Source of the DNA: Cladorhizidae sp. MBARI D1340-BT2
Taxonomy: Eukaryota; Porifera; Demospongiae; Poecilosclerida; Cladorhizidae
Direction: 5' to 3'
Length of the DNA: 64,000 bases
Assembly (NCBI GenBank): GCA_028752905.1
Contig: JAQNBH010000133.1
Span: 1-64,000, forward strand
Part shown: in pieces, positions 49,459 through 58,598 of the stretch
Numbering within the stretch: the first letter of the stretch is position 1
How the letters are laid out: each line of letters opens with the position of its first letter
Notes under the pieces: generated by a model
Told to the model about the DNA's origin: nothing
The model's database searches: none
What the model saw: only the letters and a program-made list of their open reading frames with translations
Program-made: the position numbers and the translations under genes

Positions 49459-50056
49459 TAGATCGTAGGGAGTTGCACTTCGCCTTCACGTGGCAGTGAT
49501 CGTGATTTTTAGCGATTGGTGTAACAAGAAACAGATTGAAGGCACCGACTGTGTCAGGACTTAGTCTGGCGGTTTGATAGCGGGAGACCTACAAAGATAA
49601 CGGTAGCCATCTGAGAGGTAGTGGCAGAAGATGCGAATTAATGACTGCCTTCCAGCTGCACGAGCACCTCAAAAACAATGGCTACCCAATGACCATTCTT
49701 CGTGTAGAGCCTCACTCGGAGGGTAGCTCCTACTGTCAGTTGGCAAGATAATTAACTAGGTTCGTGTTAGTCTTGTTTGCTTGGGATTCTTAAGGCTGTA
49801 TGCTGACTTAATTTAGCTGATAAGGAGACTGGCTTAAAGCTCCATGGGGCTCCTACAGTACATGCTTGCTATGGGTGGGGGGCTCTCCTGATCTAGCTTT
49901 GGTTTGTAGTTTATGCTGAAGCTTGAATGCCCACCCTGTTGATGTAGTGGCTGTTATTGCCATTCCCCTTGCACTGAAATAAACATTATTTTACAGATTT
50001 GTTGCCTTGATGATTTGTTGCCTTGATGTGAATAAAATTATAATCCCCAATTGCAG

Positions 50057-50101
50057 GTTGGTGTGGCCAAGACAATTCATGGGTATCAAGGGTTTGAGAT
50101 G
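50057..50101 (+). other. Possible helicase micro-exon remnant
   Basis: Forty-five bases lie between CCAATTGCAG and a GTAATA donor, encoding VGVAKTIHGYQGFEM. The AKTIH-x-x-QG pattern resembles the conserved motif near the C-terminus of SF1 helicases such as PIF1-like proteins. It is too short to be sure. If real, it would be a captured or resident helicase fragment in the TA-flanked element. Confidence 0.25.
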
Positions 50102-51025
50102 GTAATATGGACAGACGAATGCAGTCCCAGTTTGAAACCCACTGAAGCTCATCATAAGAAGATTGGTCAACCTGAAAAGAAGAATATCCTGTGTTTTTTT
50201 TTGTCATTGCATTTTAATGTTAGCAAATTCTATATACAAATTATAGAAGTGGGAGTTGTAAGGAGTTCTAAATTAAAATATATATACATTTTTAATTTAC
50301 ATAATGTTTGTTACAGAAGTCGACAAAAAAACACCCAGTCGATTAAAGACTTGTGAACAAGCACAAATATTACATGAACAGTAAATCATTTCTTGGTTTG
50401 TAGTCCCATCCTGTTTGATGCCAGTTGAATTGCCTCCAGACATATTCTGGGATGTGTAAGTTCTACCTTCACTCTGTGCAGGCATCCCCCAACAGAGACC
50501 GAGTCCAACTCCACGGGCTAAAATAAACCAATAACACAACATGAATCAATTCTTGATGACAATATGTAGCTTCATTAGTACAACAATAGCTGGAGAAGTA
50601 CCATCCATTCCATTTGTTCTAGCTACCAAAAAACAACTAAAACTGAAACTCAAGTCGAACAGCTTGTATGGATCAAGCGGATTCCAGTTACACCAAAGTT
50701 ATATTATAGGGATACTTACTTGCTTATAGACTCTTAAAAAGCTTACAGGCCCTTACACTCGAAATAACTCGGACAACAACTCCATCGGACGCTCTCTAAA
50801 GAACAACAAGTAACTGTAGTTCCGCTTTTTTCCTTCAGTAGTCACTTCTCGGTTTAAAAAAAGTAGCAGCGAGCGTTCAACGCAGCAAGTGTCCAAACGC
50901 TCTGTACTGTACGTTTCGTTAACGTTTCTTAGGCCAACGGTCATGCGTTGCACGTACGTTGGGTTTAAACGCAACGCCAAGTTTTTTATGGCGCCTACTG
51001 TAGCACACCACTCAATACTGCACAT

Positions 51026-51065
51026 CACACACACACACACACACACACCACACACACCACACAGA
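51026..51065. repeat. (CA)n microsatellite
   Basis: An alternating CA run with CCACA interruptions lies just upstream, on the minus strand, of the acceptor of the transposon-split exon. It takes the place of a normal polypyrimidine tract. Confidence 0.85.
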
Positions 51066-51129
51066 CATGGAGAGACAGAGAGCAGTAGCAATCTTTCCCC
51101 TGGCACCGGATGCGTTTATTACATGTTAT

Positions 51130-51392
51130 TGTTGTGGTCTAGAATTGCTATGGTTACCTACATGTATGTATCATTGGATACATGTGTGACCTTATGACCT
51201 TTTGTCTCCTGTTGCTATAGTTACCTGGTAATTCACTTTTGTTACCAGGCTTTATGACATTGCTAAAGTTACCCGGAGATTGTCATGGTTACCTGGCTTT
51301 ATGTCACTGCTAAAGTTACATGTACTTAGACATTGTCATGGTTACCAGGGTTTATGACTTAGCCATAGTTACCTGGACACTGCCATGGTTAC
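51130..51392. repeat. Degenerate roughly 50-bp intronic repeat with GTTACC motifs
   Basis: About five imperfect units are built around TGGTTACCTGG, TTTATGACATTGC and TAAAGTTAC, ending at the donor of the VFTGEAM exon. The donor itself (CCAG-GTAACC) is part of the last unit's GGTTACC motif. Confidence 0.65.
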
Positions 51393-51528
51393 CTGGTATT
51401 TGGTGCAGAAGTCTGGAGTAGCTGGTTTGCTGTCTCCACATGCTGGCCAGACAGTACTCTATCCTCTTGCCTCTCCACAGGAAGTTGAACACTCTCAAAT
51501 ATTTCAGCATAGCCTCACCCGTAAACAC
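51393..51528 (-). pseudogene. TUBGCP3: GCP3-like exon (VFTGEAM exon)
   Basis: A 136-bp exon with acceptor GTATCAG and donor CCAG-GTAACC. The peptide VFTGEAMLKYLRVFNFLW continues GKRIEYCLASMWRQQ, a highly conserved segment of the gamma-tubulin-binding GCP fold in GCP3. It has no stop or frameshift. It starts at a codon boundary, which fits the SPGD exon ending at ACC, and it ends one base into a codon, which fits the LSGVLHQ exon. It exists only in copy 2, and copy 1 has lost the interval that contains it. Confidence 0.87.
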
Positions 51529-51654
51529 CTGATACGTATGCGGAGATGTGGTAACCATGGTAACAACATCAATGTGATGTGCAGATATTTAGAGAACATG
51601 ACCACATCATGATGCAACCAAGTGATGATCATTATAAAGCCATGTTCACATGAG
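51529..51654. other. Short unique intron segment
   Basis: It holds GGTAACCATGGTAACAAC near 51550 and no gene. At about 51652 it becomes homologous to copy 1 again (GCCTGTGGAGTCACTCAG). Confidence 0.6.
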
Positions 51655-54120
51655 CCTGTGGAGTCACTCAGACACATTCAGCAACATTAGTCACTAAGGC
51701 ACATTCAGCAACATCAATCACTCAGACACATCCAGCAACATCAGACACAACCAGCAACATCAGTCACATCCAGCAAAATCAGTCACTCAGACACATCCAG
51801 CAACATCAGTCACTCAGACACATCCAGCAACATCAGTCACATCCAGCACTCAGACACATCCAGCAACATCAGCCACTCAGACACATCCAGCAACATCAGT
51901 CACTCAGACACATCCAGCAACATCAGTCACTCAGACACATCCAGCAACATCAGTCACTCAGACACATCCAGCAACATCAGTCACTCAGACACATCCAACA
52001 ACATCAGTCACTCAGACACATCCAGCAACATCAGTCACTCAGACACATCCAGCAACATTAGTCACTCAGACACATCCAGCAACATCAATCACTCAGACAC
52101 ATCCAGCAACATCAGTCACTCAGACACATCCAGCAACATCAGTCACTCAGACACATCCAGCAACATCAGTCACTCAGACACATCCAGCAACATCAGTCAC
52201 TCAGACACATCCAGCAACATCAGTCACTCAGACACATCCAGCAACATCAGTCACTCAAACACATCCAGCAGCATCAGTCACTCAGACACATCCAGCAACA
52301 TCAGTCACTCAGACACATCCAGCAACATCAGTCACTCAGACACATCCAGCAACATCAGTCACTCAGACACATCCAGCAACATCAGTCACTCAGACACATC
52401 CAGAAACATCAGTCACTCAGACACATCCAGCAACATCAGTCACTCAAACACATCCAGCAGCATCAGTCACTCAGACACATCCAGCAACATCAGTCACTCA
52501 GACACATCCAGCAACATCAGTCACTCAGACACATCCAGCAACATCAGTCACTCAGACACATCCAGCAACATCAGTCACATCCAGCACTCAGACACATCCA
52601 GCAACATCAGCCACTCAGACACATCCAGCAACATCAGTCACTCAGACACATCCAGCAACATCAGTCACTCAGACACATCCAGCAACATCAGTCACTCAGA
52701 CACATCCAACAACATCAGTCACTCAGACACATCCAGCAACATCAGTCACTCAGACACATCCAGCAACATTAGTCACTCAGACACATCCAGCAACATCAAT
52801 CACTCAGACACATCCAGCAACATCAGTCACTCAGACACATCCAGCAACATCAGTCACTCAGACACATCCAGCAACATCAGTCACTCAGACACATCCAGCA
52901 ACATCAGTCACTCAGACACATCCAGCAACATCAGTCACTCAGACACATCCAGCAACATCAGTCACTCAAACACATCCAGCAGCATCAGTCACTCAGACAC
53001 ATCCAGCAACATCAGTCACTCAGACACATCCAGCAACATCAGTCACTCAGACACATCCAGCAACATCAGTCACTCAGACACATCCAGCAACATCAGTCAC
53101 TCAAACACATCCAGCAACATCAGTCACTCAGACACATCCAGCAACATCATTCACTCAGTCACATCCAGCAACATCAATCACTCAGACACATCCAGCAACA
53201 TCAGTCACTCAGACACTTCCAGCAACATCAGTCACTCAGACACATCCAGCAACATCAGTCACTCAGACACATCCAGCAACATCAGTCACTCAGACACACC
53301 CAGCAACATCAGTCACTCAGACACATCCAGCAACATCAGTCACTCCGACACATCCAGCAACATCAGTCACTCAGACACATCCAGCACCATCAGTCATTCA
53401 GACACATCCAGCAACATCAGTCACTCAGACACATCCAGCAACATCAGTCACTCAGACACATCCAGCAACATCAGTCACTCAGACACATCCAGCAACATCA
53501 GTCACTCAGACACATCCAGCAACATCAGTCACTCAGACACATCCAGCAACATCAGTCACTCAGACACATCCAGCAACATCAGTCACTCAGACACATCCAG
53601 CAACATCAGTCACTCAGACACATCCAGCAACATCAGTCACTCAGACACATCCAGCAACATCAGTCACCCAGACACATCCAGCAACATCAGTCACTCAGAC
53701 ACATCCAGCAACATCAGTCACTCAGACACATCCAGCAACATCAGTCACTCAGACACATCCAGCAACATCAGTCACTCAGACACATCCAGCAACATCAGTC
53801 ACTCAGACACATCCAGCAGCATCAGTCACTCAGACACATCCAGCAACATCAGTCACTCAGACACATCCAGCAACATCAGTCACCCAGACACATCCAGCAA
53901 CATCAGTCACTCAGACACATCCAGCAACATCAGTCACCCAGATACACCCATAAACATCAGTCACTCAGACACACCCAGCAACATCAGTCACTCAGACACA
54001 TCCAGCAACATCAGTCTCTCAGACATGTCCAGCAACATCAGTCACTCAGACACATCCAGAACATCAGTCACTCAGACACATCCAGCAACATCAGTCATTC
54101 AGACACATCCAGCAACATCA
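51655..54120. repeat. 27-bp intronic minisatellite, about 91 copies, copy 2
   Basis: The same 27-bp unit as 19229-22345, with different variants (CACTCAAACACATCCAGCAG, CACATCCAGCACTCAG). A segment of about 700 bp beginning CACATCCAGCACTCAG (51839 and 52571) occurs twice in almost the same variant order, showing internal block duplication. Small indels break the reading frames, so no giant frame is present here, unlike copy 1. Confidence 0.95.
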
Positions 54121-54245
54121 CAGCATAGTGGGTGCTTGCTACATGCACTAGCCTAATCCTATACCACTGAGAACAGAACGTATTGGAAGCTAGGTATGTG
54201 GAAGGCGTTAACTGCGTACTTGTCAGAGGTGTGGTATACACTTAT

Positions 54246-54447
54246 GGTGCCAATTGGTCCGTCAACATGATGACGACTAAAGACATCCCAGCCCACATCT
54301 CAAGGACTGAGGTCAAGGGTACGCACGTGCAGACGCTGCAGAGACTCCGACCAATCATATTGAGCAGTTGTTGCACGCACAGCCGCCTAGAGGGTGCCAG
54401 TGAGGTTGTGCAGATACAGGGACGAGGCAGGTTTGTCCAGTTCTGGA
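54246..54447 (-). pseudogene. TUBGCP3: GCP3-like exon (SPGD exon) with internal stop, copy 2
   Basis: The same 202-bp exon as 22462-22663, with the same TAG (54387-54389) between LYLHNLTGTL and AAVRATTAQYD and the same ATAAGT at the donor. Point differences between the copies are few (for example near 54299 and 54325). In this copy the next exon, VFTGEAM, is present at 51528, so the joined reading (GPIGT to VFTGEAM) can be checked directly and is in frame. Confidence 0.85.
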
Positions 54448-54571
54448 CTATGGGTGGAGGAGAGGAGAAGAGAGGCACAGTGCGTGTGTGAGAGGCAACA
54501 TCGTGTGCTGACATTACATCACACAATAACAAATAATACAAACTGGTAGCTAAGCATGTGTCTACCACACA
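54448..54571. other. Intron segment with a single unexpanded 30-bp unit
   Basis: It matches 22664-22789 of copy 1. It contains one GGTAGCTAAGCATGTGTC unit, where copy 1 has about 60, and then passes at ACACAGACATTGTCC into the 24-bp array. Confidence 0.85.
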
Positions 54572-57500
54572 GACATTGTCCAAGCACTAACACTAGTCAT
54601 TGTCCAAGCCCTACCCTAGCCATTGTCCAAGCCCTAACCCTAGTTCATTGTCCAAGCCCTAACCCTAGTCATTGTCCAAGCCCTAACCCTAGTCATTGTC
54701 CAAGCCCTAACCCTAGTCATTGTCCAAGCCCTACCCTAGTCATTGTCCAAGCCCTAACCCTAGTCATGGTCCAAGCCCTAACCCTAGTCATTGTCCAAGC
54801 CCTAACCCTAGTCACTGTCCAAGCCCTAACCCTAGTCATTGTCCAAGCCCTAACCCTAGTCATTGTCCAAGTCCTAACCCTAGTCATTGTCCAAGCCTTA
54901 ACACTAGTCATTGTCCAAGCCCTAACCCTAGTAATTGTCCAAGCCCTAACCCTAGTCATTGTCCAAGCCCTAACCCTAGTCATTGTCCAAGCCCTAATCC
55001 TAGTCATTGTCCAAGCCCTACCCTTGTCATTGTCCAAGCCCTAACCCTAGTCATGGTCCAAGCCCTAACCCTAGTCATTGTCCAAGCCCTAGCCCTAGTC
55101 ATTGTCCAAGCCCTAACCTTAGTCATTGTCCAAGCCCTAACCCTAGTCATTGTCCAAGTCCTAACCCTAGTCATTGTCCAAGCCTTAACACTAGTCATTG
55201 TCCAAGCCCTAACCCTAGTAATTGTCCAAGCCCTAACCCTAGTCATTGTCCAAGCCCTAACCCTAGTCATTGTCCAAGCCCTAACCCTAGTCATTGTCCA
55301 AGCCCTAACCCTAGTCATTGTCCAAGCCCTAACCCTAGTCATTGTCCAAGCCCTAACACTAGTCATTGTCCAAGCCCAAACCCTAGTCATTGTCCAAGCC
55401 CTAACCCTAGTCATTGTCCAAGCCCTAACCCTAGTTATTGTCCAAGCCCTAACCCTAGTCATTGTCCAAGCCCTAACACTAGTCATTGTCCAAGTCCTAA
55501 CCCTAGTCATTGTCCAAGCACTAACCCTAGTCATTGTCCAAGCCCTAACCCTAGTCATTGTCAAAGCCCTAACCCTAGTCATTGTCCAAGCCTTAACACT
55601 AGTCATTGTCCAAGCCCTAACCCTAGTCATTGTCCAAGCCCTAACCCTAGTCATTGTCCAAGCCCTAACTCCAGGCATTGTCCAAGCCCTAACCCTAGTC
55701 ATTGTCCAAGCCCTAACCCTAGTCATTGTCCAAGCCCTAACACTAGTCATTGTCCAAGCCCAAACCCTAGTCATTGTCCAAGCCCTAACCCTAGTCATTG
55801 TCCAGGCCCTAACCCTAGTCATTGTCCAAGCCCTAACCCTAGTCATTGTCCAAGCCCTAACCCTATTCATTGTCCAAGCCTTAACACTAGTCATTGTCCA
55901 AGCCCTAACCCTAGTCATTGTCCAAGACCTAACCCTAGTCATTGTCCAAGCCCTAACTCCAGTCATTGTCCAAGCCCTAACCCTAGTCATTGTCCAAGCC
56001 CTAACCCTAGTCATTGTCCAAGCCCTAACACTAGTCATTGTCCAAGCCCAAACCCTAGTCATTGTCCAAGCCCTAACCCTAGTCATTGTCCAGGCCCTAA
56101 CCCTAGTCATTGTCCAAGCCCTAACCCTAGTCATTGTCCAAGCCCTAACCCTATTCATTGTCCAAGCCCTAACCCTAGTCATTGTCCAAGCCTTAACACT
56201 AGTCAATGTCAAAGCCCTAACCCTAGTCATTGTCCAAGCCCTAACCCTAGTCATTGTCCAAGCCCTAACCCTAGTCATTGTCCAAGCCCTAACCCTAGTC
56301 ATTGTCCAAGCCCTAACCCTAGTCATTGTCCAAGCCCTAACACTAGTCATTGTCCAAGCCCTAACCCTAGTCATTGTCCAAGCCCTAACACTAGTCATTG
56401 TCCAGGCCCTAACACTAGTCATTGTCCAAGCCCTATTGTCCAAGCCCTAACCCTAGTCATTGTCCAAGCCCTAACCCTAGTCATTGTCCAAGCCCTAACA
56501 CTAGTCATTGTCCAAGCCCAAACCCTAGTCATTGTCCAAGCCTTAACCCTAGTCATTGTCCAAGCCCTAACCCTAGTCATTGTCCAAGCCCTAACCCTAG
56601 TCATTGTCCAAGGACTAACCCGAGTCATTGTCCAAGCCCTAACACTAGTCATTCTCCAAGTCCTAACCCAAGTCATTGTCCATGCCCTAACCCTAGTCAT
56701 TGTCCAAGCCCTAACCCTAGTAATTTTCCAAGCCCTAACCCTAGTCATTATCCAAGCCCTAACCCTAGTCATTGTCCAAGCCTTAACACTAGTCATTGTC
56801 CAAGCCCTAACCCTAGTCATTGTCCAAGCCCTAACCCTAGTCATTGTCCAAGCCCTAACCCTAGTCATTGTCCAAGCCCTAACCCTAGTCATTGTCCAGG
56901 CTAACACTAGTCATTGTCCAAGCCCTATTGTCCAAGCCCTAACCCTAGTCATTGTCCAAGCCCTAACCCTAGTCATTGTCCAAGCCCTAACCCTAGTCAT
57001 TGTCCAAGCCCTAACCCTAGTCATTGTCTAAGCCCTAACCCTAGTCATGGTCCAGGCTCTAACTCTAGTCATTGTCCAAGCCCTAACACTAGTCATTGTC
57101 CAAGCCCTAACCCTAGTCATTGTCCAAGCCCTAACCCTAGTCATTGTCCAAGCCCTAACCCTAGTCATTGCCCAAGCCCTAATCCTAGTCATTGTCCAAG
57201 CCCTAACCCTAGTCATTGTCCAAGCCCTAACCCTAGTCATTGTCCAAGCCCTAACCCTAGTCATTGTCCAAGCCCTAACCGTAGTCATTGTCCAAGCCCT
57301 AACCCTAGTCATTGTCCAAGCCCTAACACTAGTCATTGTCCAAGCCCTAACCCTAGTCATTGTCCAAGCCCTAACCCTAGTCATTGTCCAAGCCCTAACC
57401 CTAGTCATTGTCCAAGCCCTAACCCTAGTCATTGTCCAAGCCCTAACACTAGTCCTTTTCCAAGCCCTAACCCTAGTCATTGTGCAAGCACTAACCCTAG

Positions 57501-57715
57501 TCATTGTCCAAGCCCTAACCCTAGTCATTGTCCAAGCCCTAACCCTAGTCATTGTCCAAGCCCTAACCCTAGTCATTGTCCAAGCCCTAACCCTAGTCAT
57601 TGTCCAAGCCCTAACCCTAGTCATTGTCCAAGACCTAACCCTAGTCATTGTCTAAGCCCTAACCCTAGTCATAATCCAAGCCCTAACCCTAGTCATTGCA
57701 CTAACCCTAGTCATT
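54572..57715. repeat. 24-bp telomere-like minisatellite, about 131 copies, copy 2
   Basis: The unit is CCAAGCCCTAACCCTAG followed by TCATTGT, 24 bp. The reverse strand of each unit has CTAGGGTTAGGG. Variants include CACTAG, CTTAAC, CCAAACC and ATTCATTG, in blocks that recur, which indicates higher-order duplication. Short shared truncations (CCCTATTGTCCAAGC) occur near 56430 and 56926. Frames (PSHCPSPN or ALTLVIVQ repeats) stay open because 24 is a multiple of three. Copy 1 has only about two units here. Confidence 0.96.
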
Positions 57716-57748
57716 GCATTCCGACATATATATATATATATATATACA
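57716..57748. repeat. (TA)n run after the 24-bp array
   Basis: TATATATATATATATATATA follows CATTCCGACA, as in copy 1 at about 24624-24650. Confidence 0.85.
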
Positions 57749-57909
57749 TATTAACACACTGACCACACCTCTTCACCCAAGTCTTATACGCTGACATACA
57801 CAGAGCAATGTGCCCCTCCCTCCCCATACGGACATCCACCTCAAGCAAAGTGTGCCAGGGAGATGTGGATGTAGGGGACGTGTGTAAAGTATTTCTGGCA
57901 TGTGCTCAC

Positions 57910-57983
57910 CTGTCGTATGTGGACATCTTCAAGAAATACTTCAAGAAATACCTCAGCAGTCTAGTCATACCAACTAAGATGTA
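57910..57983 (-). pseudogene. Tentative upstream GCP3-like exon, copy 2
   Basis: The counterpart of 24798-24859 with a 12-bp tandem duplication that inserts four codons (YFLK twice). It ends at the same donor (GACAG-GTGAGC) and has the same two stops directly before the first Tyr. The resemblance to GCP3 is weak, and it may be intron. Confidence 0.28.
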
Positions 57984-58024
57984 TTATCACCTCCTCAATG
58001 TCTGTCTGTGTGTGTGTGAACATA

Positions 58025-58590
58025 TTAACTGTTAAAGGTCAAAGTCCTAATTAGGTGGCATGAACATAACTTGACAGAGCAAGTTGACCCTTAGCAAGGG
58101 ATAAGGTGCAAGGTCAAAGGTCAACGAGAAGGATCTGTCTTTTTATGAGTTTTCAAGTTAATCTCTAGCAACCATCAGAGATGTCCTTAGCAACCATAAG
58201 CTATGGGATAGCAGTAGTGTTGTAACTAAATATAGTCATGAAGAAGGTGCCCGTGTTGCAGGTAGCAAATGTGGGTAGTGCATGATCATGGATTTTGTGC
58301 ATTGTGCAGCACAAAGCTATGCTGCCAGTTTGCCCAGACCCTCTCCATGTGTGCATATTGAGAGGTAGGCTGGAGCAACACATCAACCAACAAGACACTA
58401 CTTTAGCCACCCTTTACCAGTATTAGATCAACTCCATCACACGACTTGCTTCTTCACCAGTATTGCAGGAGAGTAGGCCATCACTAACCCATGTCGCGTT
58501 AAGTTTCACCTTGTGGCCTGTCCAAGTGTCAGTGATAAACATGTTAAACGGGAACAACAACGAAGTAACAACGCTAAGATTAAATGGCTC
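58025..58590. other. Unique DNA at the right end of duplicate copy 2
   Basis: Homologous to 24900-25458 until about 58571. No gene is recognised. The Merlin element begins 28 bp after homology ends. Confidence 0.6.
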
Positions 58591-58598
58591 CAGATTTC

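Larger units (their letters stand above)
48409..51000. mobile_element. 2.6-kb TA-flanked DNA transposon, probably non-autonomous
   Basis: The ends are inverted repeats of at least 38 bp. The left end begins CAGTAGACGCCATAAAAAAC and the right end, reverse complemented, begins CAGTAGGCGCCATAAAAAAC, with one mismatch over that length and weaker similarity beyond. The insertion is flanked by TA (48407-48408 and 51001-51002), as in Tc1/mariner-type or similar elements. No transposase is recognised inside. The interior has a nested inverted-repeat element (48564-49458), a 36-codon frame at 49641-49751 (LHEHLKNNGYPMTILR) and a small helicase-like piece near 50057. It could be a large non-autonomous element or a decayed autonomous one. 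Confidence 0.8.
48336..51017 (-). pseudogene. TUBGCP3: GCP3-like exon (QLQ-YINFE exon) split by a transposon
   Basis: With the TA element removed, the exon runs from 51017 to 51003 and then 48408 to 48336. The first part has acceptor GATGTGCAG and encodes LSGVLHQ, a signature of animal GCP3. A one-base deletion shifts the frame just after this. The second part encodes MIHFISQLQ, then TAA, then YINFE, with donor GAG-GTGAGC. The TAA stands where GCP3 normally has a Tyr. A frameshift, a stop and a 2.6-kb insertion each independently break this exon. It joins in correct phase to the VFTGEAM exon (51393-51528) on one side and the LECSW exon on the other. It is absent from copy 1. Confidence 0.8.

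Noticed and set aside
54572..57715. True telomere or interstitial telomeric repeat tract
   Set aside because: Each 24-bp unit has only about two TTAGGG-like hexamers with a 12-bp unrelated part, and the seed is an ordinary intron sequence in copy 1.
54556..57762. Frames of up to 674 codons with PSHCPSPN or ALTLVIVQ repeats, like a proline-rich or antifreeze-type protein
   Set aside because: The 24-bp unit is a multiple of three, both strands are open, and the position is intronic.
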